A stretch of DNA of 64,000 nucleotides, from assembly GCF_011075055.1 (NCBI RefSeq), contig NC_058137.1, forward strand, positions 15,547,463 through 15,611,462, given 5' to 3'. Made by a program: the position numbers and the translations under genes. Every line of letters starts with the position of its first letter. Position 1 is the stretch's first letter. Below, piece by piece: positions 47,761 through 60,100 of this stretch. The notes beneath the pieces are model-generated. The model did no database searches. It saw nothing but the letters and a program-made list of their open reading frames with translations, and had not been told where the DNA came from. Source of the DNA: Mangifera indica (taxonomy: Eukaryota > Streptophyta > Magnoliopsida > Sapindales > Anacardiaceae).

Positions 47761-49100
47761 AAAATTTCAATGTGTCAACTTCTTAAACTATGCACTTTGT
47801 GTTCACTTTCATTTCTCCAAAAAACACTTATTTGTGTTGCAAGTGAGGTTGGATTCGAAGAGAGTTTAGTCAGTTTTGAAATGAGTTTTGCTTAAACGAG
47901 TGCAAAAAGAGCGTAAACGCAAACGCAAACGTAAACTTGAACATAAATTAAAAAAAATGAGCATAAACTCAAGCCTGAACCGAACAGGGCCGTACTCGGT
48001 GAGCCAAGATGGGTCGCTTAATTAATTAAAATTTTAAAACGACACCATGTGATGCTGGTGAATTAAAAAAAAAAAAATCTACAGTTCTAAACTCTATTCT
48101 GCTTCTTCTTATCAGCAAGTTGGGTTTTTTCTACCACTGTTGTGCCTCAGCTCAAACTTTCTCCACCTTTTCTATTCATTCACACTTCAGAGTCTACAGT
48201 TCACACTCCTCGACACCGCGACTTCGACGTTGTTGGCTCTTCTTTCCTTGCATTCCGTTTTCTCTGTTGCATGTCTTCAACAACTTTTGGCCTTTCTTTG
48301 ACATTTCTTCGATGGTTCTCCAGCAAACTGTTAGCGTATGGCGACATTAACAAAGTAAGTCAAATAGTCTGTAAACTCAGCATTGCTGCTTTTAATCTCC
48401 TGTTGAAAGGAAAAGCATATGATGACTGGGGATGCAATAATTGAAAGAAGTCAGAATTGAATAATGTACATTGTTTGAATTAGTTCATTGTTTATGGGAA
48501 AGTAAAATGCACTTACATAAAATGAAGTTGATCGTACGGTTGTTTTTTTGATTTTGTGATACTCTGTAGTGTAAACCCAACTTTGTTGCCAATGAAAATG
48601 CTTTGTTGCTAATAAAAATGGTAAGAACAATGAATTTCAGGGTTGTGGTGTAAACCCAGTTGATCGATTGTTGAATGGAAAAGAACAATGAAAATCACAA
48701 ATTTTTCATACAAGTTATGTGGCGCTCTAACAAAACTGCTTTCTCGAATGACTTGCAAAATTCCTAATCAACTAATAGCAATATTTTCGGTTGTCATTTT
48801 GATAATATTTAATAGTTATACGAATGAAATGGGTGTGGGGAGCATTTCTGGGAAGATTTATGAGAAAATTAGAGCAGTTCTTTGGTGAATTTCAGGGGAT
48901 TTCTCTGAAAGATCAAAAATTTGTTGGAAGTTTCTATTAAATTTTGGAGCAACCTGGTTATGCTTTTTGTTCAAAGAGTAGGATAAGTGAATAAAAGTAA
49001 AAAAAAAAAAAAAAAATTGGCTTGCAATACTTAGAGCCATCATTCAGTAGTGACTGATCAGTTTTTGGTTTCTTTTTTTTTTCCTCTTGGATGTTTAATA
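47761..49100. other. Mostly non-coding DNA with one possible exon
   Basis: It includes purine-rich, hAT-like words (AAACGCAAACGCAAACG near 47916) and a poly(A) run at 48999-49016. Apart from the possible exon listed at 48271, nothing coding is supported. Confidence 0.4.
48271..48354 (+). other. Possible first coding exon of an unidentified gene (mitochondrial-presequence-like)
   Basis: The ATG frame gives MSSTTFGLSLTFLRWFSSK and ends ...GDINK exactly at a strong CAAAG-TAAGT donor (GT at 48355). It is exactly 28 codons in phase 0. The upstream 48080-48270 is pyrimidine-rich like a plant 5' leader. The peptide is rich in Ser, Leu and Arg, with no acidic residue before its end, and RWFSS recalls mitochondrial targeting peptides. 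No downstream exon was recognised, so it may be a truncated or chance signal. Confidence 0.3.
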
Positions 49101-49112
49101 TGCTTGTCATTG

Positions 49113-49257
49113 AAAATACAAGTTAAATGCCTCACCAATAAACTGCTTTGTTATTACTTGATAAAATGTCTCACCAATAATCTGCATTGTTATTGAAAAT
49201 ACTGCTAAAATGCCTCACCAATACACTGCTTTGTTATTGAATATATAAGTTAAATGT
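49113..49257. repeat. Short tandem repeat, three units of about 39-44 bp
   Basis: CTCACCAATA recurs at 49131, 49170 and 49214. Each is followed by an A/C-rich triplet and CTGC(A/T)TTGTTATT, or a close variant, and preceded by AAATG(C/T). Confidence 0.85.
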
Positions 49258-49429
49258 GTAAAATCAAGGCCTGTTTGAGCTGAATTTTACATGACTTGAA
49301 AGATAATCTTGTAACTTGATTCTATGTACAATGACAAAATCCACCATTTGCATTCTGATCTCTAATCTCTATGAGTTCCGTACTAGTGTTGTTGACACCA
49401 GAATTAATAGTTCCTATTTGTTGATGATA

Positions 49430-49700
49430 CTGAGAAGAGAGACTCTAGTTTTGTCACAAGCCTGAAAGGCAAGCCCAAAGCAAAGTCAAGCTGAGCCATG
49501 CAAACCCCAACAAAATTCAACCAATACACATAACCCAAGCTAAGTACGAGCCGATTACGAACTCTTAAATTACAAAACAAACCGAACCTGAAATCATGTT
49601 CCACCAAGCTTGGCAAGCACAAGCCGAGCCTAAGGCTTGGTCTTTTGAAAACAAGCCAACCCCTATTCGGGTTCAGCTCAGTTCGTATCCCACTCTAGCT
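49430..49700. other. Repeat-like block with AAGCCGAGCC/AAGCTGAGCC words
   Basis: Words such as AAGCTGAGCC, AAGCCGAGCC and AAGCTTGGCAAGC recur, as in subterminal regions of hAT-type elements. No ends were found. It lies just downstream of the dehydrogenase gene. Confidence 0.3.
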
Positions 49701-49930
49701 ATAAGGCTTCCTTCAATTGTCAGTTGCAAATTTGGATAAAATTAAATGATGAGAAACAAATTCTTTTACAAAGAAAAAAGATGTTTGTTATCTAATCACA
49801 AACGCTGCACATTGGAGGTGAATGCTCATGAGGCACATCTTAAATACTCTTCTTCTGTTATGAAATAACAAACAAAGCATGAATCCCACACCTATTCCAA
49901 CACATACCTTCTGCTTTGAACAAAAACAAA

Positions 49931-52900
49931 CTACATTATCTCCACAACACCACGACTGATAATTCTTCCGTTGTTGAGATCTTCAAAGGCTGCACCCACC
50001 TCCTCAAATTTGTATTTTCTTGAAACGGCATTTTTCAGATTGAAAATGCCTGTTTCAGCCAGTTTAACCAACTTGGGAAGGTCTTGTCTAGCCCTGCCCC
50101 CATACGACCCAATCACCTTTATCTGCTCCAATGGATCATTGCATATATGTCAGAATCAAATATTGATCTAGAACGATAAAACACAAGCTTCTAAGAACAA
50201 AGCAAGAGGGGCATAAAAAGTCGAAAAGGAAGAGGAAGACATGACAATTCTGCTACAGCAAAAGCATTTCCATCCATGATTTTGCCTTCCAAATAATGTC
50301 TTTTGTCCCAAGACATTATACTACTTCATTTATGTTCTTTCATGTTACAATTGTTATAACTGTAGCTACCATAGAAAATAATCTGGTCTCAAAAAGCATA
50401 ATATAAAAATAAGAGATTGACTGTATTCATCAACCTCTATAAAACTCAATGCTACAAAAAACAGAAAGACCTAGTTAAAGAAGTGAAGGGTGCAGCCTCT
50501 GAGCAAAGCTAGTTGAGACGACTAGGCATCTTGTCACCACTAAGGTGAAAGTATTAGAATGTCGTTGATGGGTAGAGTAGCCTCATCCAATTTTGTATGG
50601 TCTCCCCAACTACCAGAGGAGTCTATAAGGTCAGCATGTACTTAAAATGGAATATATTGCCAGTTAGAAACCCTAAAGGAGATTCTTAGAAACAAGTGAA
50701 TGTATGAAAAAAAAGTGTAGGACAAAAGTTAGTATTTTAAAAGAAAATGTACAAAATGTTGACCCAGTTGTGACACAGAAATCAATTAAGTTAGTTTCTG
50801 GTTAGTTTTAAGAAGCTAATAACAGATAGACTATCTAAGAGAAGTTATGATGAGTTAGAACCTATGCAATTTACAAGTGGCTTAGATTATAAAGATATTA
50901 AGGATGGAGTCACAGCATAGGTGCCAGCTCTAAAAACTATGAAACTGTGAGGATGTAAATTTTTCAAAGGACCATGGTTTCTTGACTGTTTCTTCGAAAG
51001 CAGATTTGTTTCTCAATATGTACAAAACTATGTATTGAATACTCCAACAAACAGGTGAATATCTAGGAGATGTCAATAGATATTGGGTATTAAAAGATCG
51101 AGGCAAGTGTTTTCAAGGACTACAATAATATTGCTGTAGTTATTATTGAATGCTATCAGCAAGTACAAAACCCAATTTAAAACTTGAAACCAGGGATCAG
51201 TTTGAGTTAATTTTGATTAGCCAAAAATATAGATCAGTTGAAAAAGAATTACAATCATCAAATTTTATTTGAGATGTGAAGAATACTACTTAGGTTTGTA
51301 CTTTTTATAAACTGTGTGATGTGTTTTTCAAAGTACAAATAAAATGCTTACCAAATTACCTTTACATCATAGCAATAGATTTATGCCCCACTACTGAAAT
51401 TTTAACAATGATGAGTCAGCAATGATAGAATGTGCATATGAAAGAAATCAATAGTGTTATAAACACGAAGTTTTCTACCAAATTGATTTACTGAAACTAC
51501 ACAATTATTAATGACTATACACACCATAAAATACATACCTTTCTACGAACAAGACGATTAATATCTATCTCCCCAACAGCACCTGATTGTGTAAGTCCAA
51601 TCATTACAGCTTTTCCTCCATCTTTGACACTCTGAGTACACTGCAAAAATGTCTGAGGCTTTCCCAAGGCTTCCACAGCAACATCTACACCCAGTCCCCC
51701 AGTTATTTTCTACCAAAAACGAGAGAATCTAATTATGAAGCTGATCATAACCTTAAGAATGTTTGAATAAATACTTATCTAGAGGTTCAGTATAAAAATG
51801 GGCCCTATACCAAAAATCAATTTAGCAGTTTATTCCTGAAGTTGAAACAAACATGTCAAGACAATGAATTTTTTAACATTCAAAATATGATCCACTAAAC
51901 GATTCATATAGAAATAGGATTCTTTTCTTTCTATCTTTTTTCTTTTGGCATAACCAAAAGAGCATAATTTGCCAGGACTTTTGACACATCAGATGAGCAG
52001 ATATATAAAGGTAAGAATTTTCATCAGAAACAAAGAAAACTTGTTTTAACCTAAGAAATTCTAAAAAAGAAAATTATTACACATAATAAAAAAACACTAT
52101 GCGCTGTTTTACAATTTCTATATTGAACAGCTCTCCAAATAATTCACATTATTGTATCAAGTACCCCTAGATGGTTTTGACACGCTCTATCACTAAAAGA
52201 TTAATCTTCTGGAGAATCTTCAAATTTTTCTCTCTCCATTGAGTTCAAACACCCTAAAGGCAGAGAAAACCACATAACCTGAAGCATTTTAGCCAAAACT
52301 AATAGGAGATACTTTTAATGAAGTTTCAAAGCTCAATGAAATCTTTAATGATTTTTAGAACTCATTGGAGTTTTGTGTCATTAAGTCAAATCTTACAAGC
52401 GTCCAAAAATTTACAATTATTTTCTATACATTTTTGGTTCTTCGAAGATTAACTTGAAAAGGAACATATCAATCTACCACGGAGAACTTCCACTTAGATT
52501 CTAATACTTTCCAAGCATTATTAATATTTGTATTTTTGTAGAAGTCCAATATTCCATTATCATACATAAACAAATTCACCAAAAGAACAAGCTTCGGGTT
52601 TTTTCATTCTTTTTAACTTTCTTTTTTGTCTTTTTCTTACCGTACCATATCGAGAAGATGATTTAAGGAACATAGAGAGGAAAAACATATGTTATGCTGA
52701 ACAATCATTAATGCCAAGGGTTTAACATTATAATAAAGAGACAGAAGTTACAACTCAAAACCTGCAAACCTGCACTTGCAAATAGCCAAATTTATGCAAA
52801 GGATAATTACGTAAATCCAAAAAAAGATTAATCACTTACTATGTAAATCAAAATACAATCTAACTGCTACATATTATGAAATAGTTAATAAAATAAGAAG

Positions 52901-55784
52901 CATATCAAGATTAAACATAATAGCCTGCTATTACATAGGCTCTAACCATCAAGATGAAAACCAAAAACTTTAACTTATAGGAACATTTCAATAATAGTAT
53001 TCAAACTCAAAATCATCATCATCTAAGAGATTACATTATTAAAAATGCAAAAGTGAAGACAGTCAGAAAATAAAACATTGAAAAGAAAAAGTAAAGAAAA
53101 ACTAATAGAATGAAAAAATGAAAGGCAAAAAAAGAAGCTAAAGAGAGAGAGAAAACAAATACAACCAAAGAAAACAGGCAAAAGAATTGTTGGACCAGAA
53201 TGACATGACTGAAGTCCGAAAACAGTGAAAGAAATCAATGGTTATGCCTACCCTCTCTGGTAAACAAAATTGACAAAAAAAAGGCAAAATCTAATTTATG
53301 CAAGTGAACAAAAGTATAGCATCATGAATAATTTCATTTTTATAAACACTAAAGTTAGAAAAAGAAAATGAAATGAGTTTATTTAAGAGAAAAGATATTA
53401 GATAGCAGATAGTCCATGGAGAGTTGCAGTTCAATAGACAAGATTAAATTATTTATTTGAAGTTGAAGTTCCACATCTTATAAAAACCTAAAGAAATGTA
53501 TTAAGCACATACTCTAATTTTTTCAATGGCATCTTCTTGAATAGCATTCACAGTGTGAGTGGCACCAAAAGTCTTAGCCTTCTGCAGTTTTTCATCATGA
53601 ATATCCACAGCAATTATATCAGAGGCCCCGAATGCTCTAGCTATCTGCAAACAACTGGAGCATATGATCTAGTCATGATTATGTTGGAGTTGGCCCTACT
53701 GAAATGGAGCTTACATCACCCAAAGTTATTCCCAAATTCTAAATCAAGATATAAAAACTATCATCAGCTGTCTAAAAACTCAAATATTTTAAATCTTTCA
53801 TGAGTTTTGTATAAATGCCTTATGTCAAGTAGTCCAGCTGTATATTAAAGTTAAATTTCCAATTTTATAAATAACAATTTTTGCCTGCCTATAACTTTAA
53901 GTGAAATGCCATGTAGCCCAATAGTCATAAAACATCTTATACTTCCCTTTCCTCTGGTATTCACTTTCAAAAAACTTATGCATGCAACTCCAGGAAGAGC
54001 TACTAAGTTCATTATAAAAAATATAGAACTTTCTAAAAAGTTGAGGTCCTCATTAAAGTTTCCAAGGAAACCAGCAAGATAGTATCTGTGTTTTAATTTT
54101 ATCTAGATTATAAATAGACCTAAATGTACAAATCTCATATTTGGCATTTGTTTTTCTTTTCTCCTCACATGTCCAAGTGTCAATTATATTTGACTTTACA
54201 TAAATAAAAACATATAAAAACCAAGATCTTGATAAAATTTTCTTTACAAAATTATTGCTGTCTATATTTTTACTTATTAAAAAATTAATAACAAATTACG
54301 ATGTGATAGAAAAAGTGGTGGCAGAATTGGCGGCAGATAATATTTTGACAAAGGTAAAACACCATACTATGGGTGGCTGTGATGGTAGTGGATATGATGG
54401 TGGGGTGGCTGTCAATGGTGGTGATGTACCTGATTTAAATGTTTTTCTAACATCATAACGAGATGATTGAACCCTATAAACCATTCAGTATAAGACCAAA
54501 CTTGAAAAAGGTTAGTAAAGTTAAACCCATTCAACATTTTTTAAAATGAATGACAAAACATCAGTCTAGTCTTATAATTGCTTTTCAAGAAATTAACATT
54601 GCTACCTCCCATGCATTGTGAGAGTCAAATTGGCCAGTTTTTCAAAGCCACAAAATAAAATATTATCAGTCTAGTCTTATAACTGCTTTTCAAGAAATTA
54701 ACCTTGCTAAAACTTTATAAAATCACAATTTATACTTGATAGAAAATGAAATATTATCATAATACTGCACCAAGACAAATCTTTCCTTGGGAATCATGAA
54801 CATGCTCTTACTTCATCCGGGGCTTTCACAAGTATCGCAAGAACCACCACTTAGTGATGATACTTTTGGCCTAAACTCGCTTTAAGATGATGCATAAACC
54901 AAAAAAGCTTTAAAGACTATAGAACACCTTCTGCATCTCATCAAAGTCCATTGAAAGCATTTGTTTCCCACACGGTTTATATCAACTTAACAGTCAGTCA
55001 CCTCATGCTCCAGATTTTTTTTTTTTTTGTGGATAGAATCACCTAGTTTTACACTAGTTCTTATAGGTAAAATGTTTCAACTTAAACTGAAAAGGTAAAT
55101 AGGTCTAGTGGAAAGAAGGATTATATAATTTTTTTTTTTTTTTGGAGAAATCCAAAGGGCAATTTAACAGTGAACTGTCTTGTTACTTTCTAGGAATTCA
55201 AAACTTGAAAAACATATAAGAAAATGAAGAATGGAGGTGGATGTGATCGTGGAGGACTTGTTAATTGTAAATTCTATTTAGTGCCTAGAAAATCTGGGGT
55301 AATATGATAACAAACTTCGGTAAGTCATGACCAACATTTTGTCTCTAAAAATTCTGAATGTTGCTTAATTTAGGATAGACTTACTCCATGAGATATATTT
55401 AGATTTAACAAAACAGCGTAATTAACTTCAAAATCATTTAATTTGGAAAAAGTAAATGTTTATTTTCACATCATCCAACGTCATGTAGCTATCACCAAAC
55501 ATTAGAAAAAAATGACAAATAGATAAGAGATAACTAAGTTTGTGTCATAACAAAAAATATTATTCTTTACCTGGACCCAACACCGCCAATTCCGATCACA
55601 GCCACAGAATCACCAGGATGAACCTCAGCTGCATGAGCCATAGCACCATAAGCTGTGAACACAGCACATCCCAAAATTGCAGATTCCGTGTATGGTAATG
55701 TGTCCGGCAAAACAGTTAATGCATGTGCTGGCACAACACAGTATTCAGCTATGCCTCCCATACTATACATGAATACTGGTTTTC
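49931..55784 (-). CDS. Zinc-type alcohol dehydrogenase family protein, C-terminal four exons (5' part outside window)
   Basis: The exons on the - strand are 55784-55571, 53654-53513, 51709-51539 and 50122-49931 (TAG). Phases join cleanly over 719 nt. Motifs in order are FMYSMGGIAEYCVVPAHAL, then the Rossmann glycine motif GIGGVGSS, then ARAFGASDIIAVD, VDVAVEALGKPQTF, KVIGSYGGRARQDLPKLV and the C-terminal RGVVEIM. The family oxidises or reduces alcohols and aldehydes with NAD(P). The substrate is unknown here. The series closely resembles the GroES-like zinc dehydrogenase group of Arabidopsis At5g63620 (from memory). The 53654 acceptor was chosen over 53644 because only it restores SSCLQIARA in frame. 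The GroES and zinc-ligand exons are not in the window. The intron upstream of 55784 exceeds 8 kb and hosts a gypsy element. Confidence 0.88.
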
Positions 55785-56496
55785 CTACAGGATGAAGCAT
55801 AATTTTTAGTAATTCAAACACAAAGTAGACATTCCAGAATAATAAGGATGCAACTTACTGAAAAAGAAGAGACGGATTAATAATCACTGTCAAAGTTATT
55901 ATGAAGATTATATAACGAACAAGAGAGGCTTCAACTGAGGAAGAAGTATTGTGTGGCAACAATTATGGACCACATAACAATCAACCATAGACCTATATAT
56001 CAGGGAACATTTACAGTCAATTTGTCAAAAGCACATAGTCTCAAACATGATCAAAATGATTCCTACTTGCTGTTGGATTTAATGGTAGCTTGTAATGTTA
56101 ATACAAGTCAAATCCCACATTGAAATTGGAACAAAAGGCATAAGATATATTGAAAGAATGCTTAAGATTTGACACTTAATAATTGGATTAGGAATGGGTG
56201 TTCCTGTTCATGGAATGAGCACAATTAATGTTAGAATGGGCATCCCTTCTATGGAATGGGTGATCCATGAATGGGATTCATTGATTAAGCTTCAGAACAG
56301 GCGTTCTAATTCTGGAACAGGTCATTCCGAAGCAGAAAGATTTGAGATATTCTGGAACGAATTTTATGAAACAAGTTTGTTCTTGCGTTTTTCCATATGG
56401 TTTGGGCACTCCATACATGGAATGGCCATTTCATAAACTCTACAGGCATATGGAAAGGGTATTCCATGAATTCTGCAGGCTTATAGATAGGTATTC

Positions 56497-56959
56497 TGTT
56501 AGGGCAAGAATATATGTAAGGAGAAAGGTAAAGAAGGAGAGAGGAAGAAAAGCAGTGGGCGGCAATTCAAAATAAAAGCGGATCAGCCAATCAAACAGGG
56601 CAGTTGCAACAGATTCAAAGCAGTTGAGAGCAGAGACTATAATCAGACAACAGTCTTTAAACAAGTTAAAGGATGCTGAGGTGGCAGCACATGAGTGGAA
56701 GGAAAAAGCTGGAGAGAAGGGAGAGCAGTTTATAGACCTGGAGTTAAGAGAAGAGGAGGAGAGAAGAAAAAAAGCAGGAATTAGGAAAAAGGGAGAGTTC
56801 CAGCCTCTCTAATGCTGGATAGGTTCTGGATAGTTGACTGATGCATTTTGGGAATCTATTGATGGAATGTGTTTTTGTATCATCTTTCGTTAAGGTTGGA
56901 ATGTATTGCTATGCTATTGTTCAGGCAATGACATAGCAGATGTAACTGGAAACCATAAA

Positions 56960-57007
<48 letters not shown>

Positions 57008-57179
57008 TATCCAGAAGTAAATATAATACAGCAGATCTGCATTGTTTTGCTAGTGACAGTACATTGCATTGCTCAATATCATTATCATTGTTATTATTAT
57101 TAATTATTACAATCTTTAAGCTAGTTGACTCAATCAATTGGAAGTTGGCTGGATTGTGTGCAGTCCTAGGTCTGTAACA
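56497..57179 (+). repeat. 5' LTR of the gypsy element
   Basis: It starts TGTTAGGGCAAG and ends GGTCTGTAACA. Relative to the 3' LTR it lacks about 62 bp at TGTG-CAGTC (57160) and has a longer (TA)n tract (56964-57003). It contains a 62-codon charged ORF at 56624-56812. Confidence 0.93.
56964..57003. repeat. (TA)n microsatellite within the 5' LTR
   Basis: About 20 TA units, against about 8 at the same place in the 3' LTR (62350-62365). Confidence 0.9.
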
Positions 57180-57181
57180 AC

Positions 57182-57193
57182 TGGTATCAGAGC
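57182..57193 (+). other. Primer-binding site, initiator-Met tRNA type
   Basis: TGGTATCAGAGC, a perfect match to the usual plant sequence, lies two bases after the 5' LTR. Confidence 0.92.
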
Positions 57194-60100
57194 ATGACTA
57201 GGATGGAGTCCAAGGTGGAAGGGCTGGAAAGAGAAGTAACGGGGGTGAAAGGGAGAGTGGACGAGATGGGCTCCAACATGAGGAATATGGATTCTCGAAT
57301 GGAGAAGATGGAGTCTCATATGGAGACAATTAAGGAGTTTCTGAAGGAGTTGAAGGAAACGACATTGGCAAGAGAAGGAGGCAATAAGGGTAAAACTCCA
57401 GTGGGTCAAGAGGCATCACCATCTGACCTCCCACCCCTGAGAGAACCATTGGAACAACACCTTGGCCGCACTAAGGAAATAGTCGAAGAAGAAGGCACAG
57501 TGGAGGACCGATGAGTTGAAGGTGACATGAATGGAAGAAATCAGAGGGACCTGCAATATCGACGACTTGAGCTTCCTCTATTTAATAGAGATGAAGCACT
57601 TGATTGGGTATCCAAAATAGAAAGATATTTCACCGTGAACCGCCTAACCGAGAGAGAAAAGTTAATGACAACGGGAATTGGAATGGAAGGTGATGCTTTA
57701 CATTGGTTGCAATGGACGGAGAAGCATCTGCCTTTCTTTGGTTGGGAGGAATTTAAGATGGAGGTGTTGGTGAAGTTTCCACCCCCAGACGAATGAATGA
57801 CTCAAGAGAAGCTATTCACCATACGACAAACGAGTTCAGTACAGGAATTCCGCAGTAGGTTTGAGTTGTTGTCAGCAGCAATGGACGGGTTATAGCAAGA
57901 GACTTTTCAAGCTATATTTCTGAACGGATTGGTGAAAGAGGTTCGCATGGAGGTCAAGCTCTTCCACGCACATTCCTCGATGGAGACGATGACCAGGGCA
58001 TGTCAAGTGGAGAGAAAGAATTGGTTGATAGATGAAAAGTACGTCACCGACCTAGCAAGGCCTACTCGAAAGCCCATGGAAGTCAAGCCCACCCGACATA
58101 TTTCCACCACCAACCCAACCTCTATCCCACCCAACCCAGCATGAAACCAGCCCAATTACCATTTTTCTAACCCAACCAACCCTAGCCCACTTAATCCAAC
58201 CCAAAACCAAACCAGCCCAACAACCAACTACCAACCCACAACTTAAACGAAATTTGTCCCCAAGTTCCTACGAAATCCACTCACCCTAATTCCCAAAGCA
58301 CAACTCTTTCACTTCCCAGAGACATCGACAATTTGAGTGCATCATCACTGACTTTCAGAAGAGACAGCAACTTTCGACGACTATTCGACAAAAAATATCA
58401 AAGGAAAGTTGAAAAAGGGTTTTATTTTAACTGTGATAAGAAGTTCTCTCCGAGCACTGTTGTCAATTTAGACAGCTCAGAGTAATGATTATCAAAAAGG
58501 TAGAGACAGAGGAAACAGAAGATATAAGGGATGAGGAAGTTTCAATAGAAGCCAGGGAAATGAAAGTAAATTTGAACTCTTACTCCATCGTCGGTTTAGA
58601 CTCATCGCAAACCATAAAACTTAAAGGGGAAGTCATAGGGAGGACGGTAGTGGTATTGGTGGACAGCGAAACCACTCATAATTTTCTCTCTGACCAGTTA
58701 GTTGATGAATTGAGGATTCCGAAGCAAGTTGTAAATTATGTTGTGGTGTTAAGTGAAAACTAGAGAATACACAGAGTTGGAAAATGTAAAGGGGTAATTC
58801 TCACTCTTCAGGGACTCACCATTCAACAAGACTTTTTTCCATTTCAATTGGGAGGTGTTAATGCTATATTGGGGATTGATTGGTTGAACCAATTGGGAGA
58901 AACCAAAAATAATTGGAAGACACAGTCAATAAAATTTCTATGGGAGGGGAAAAAAAAAATAGAATTATGAGAGGACTTATCGTTGGCGAGGCTAGAAGCT
59001 ACACTCAAGACATTGCTCAAAACGACTTGCAAAGGAGAAGAGGTTTATTTGATTGAACTGAATATGGATTCAACTGCTATTACCAATGATGAAACACATC
59101 AGGATCCTAGCATCCAAGAGTTACTCCAGGAATTTGAAACTCTATTTTGAGAGCTTTGTGAACTTCCCCCGAGCCGAAGTCAAGACCACACTATTAGGTT
59201 GCAAGAGGGAGCTTTGCCTCCCAACCTACGGCCATACCATTGACCGTATTTTCAAAAGAATGAAATCAAAAAAATCGTTCAAGAAATGTTGTCGACCAGA
59301 ATAATTCGACCCAGCACGAGTCCTTTTTCAAGCCCCATTATTTTGGTTTGGAAAAACGATGGAGGGTGAAGATTTTGTATAGATTATCGAGCTCTTAACC
59401 ATGTAACCATTCCTGATAAATTTTCTATCCCTGCAATTGATGAATTGCTAAATGAATTGGCAGGAGCAATGGCCTTTAATAAATTGGATCTCAAGTCCGA
59501 GTATCATCAGATTCAGGTGTGAGAAGAAGATGTGGAGAAAACGGCCTTTAGGACACATGAAAGGCAGTACGAATTCTTAGTCATGCTTTTCAAACTAATG
59601 AATGCCTCGACATTCTTCCAAAACTTAAAGAACGAAATCTTTTGACCGTATTCATGGAAGTTTGTTCTCATGTTTTTTGATGACATTCTAATTTATGGTA
59701 GAGGATTGAGAGACCATGTATACCACCTAAGATTGGTTTTAAATTTGTTAAGAGACCATCAGCAAGTGATAAATATGAAGAAATGTTCCCTTGGAGAAAC
59801 AAAAATTGAGTATTTGGGACACGTAGTTCCTAAAGAGGGAGTGGCAGAAGACCCTAAAAAAATTGAAGTCATGCAACAGTGGCCAATTCCAAGAGACTTG
59901 AGGGATTTAAGGGGGTTTTTAGGCTTTACTGGTTACTATCGACGCTTCGTAAAGGACTACGGAAAAATAACAATTACCTTTACCAATTTATTAAAGAAAA
60001 ACACTTTTCATTGGGATTCTAAAGCACAAGAAGCTTTCGATACCTTAAAGATAGCCATGATTACCATTCTCATATTAGCAATGCCAGACTTCTCGAAGGA

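Noticed and set aside
53641..53644. Alternative acceptor (TTGCAG) for the dehydrogenase exon
   Set aside because: Using it gives TCC AGA TAG, an immediate stop. The acceptor 10 bases upstream restores SSCLQIARA.
58052..58234. Trp/Gly-rich ORF (-)
   Set aside because: It is the antisense of the Pro/Asn-rich gag tail of the gypsy element.
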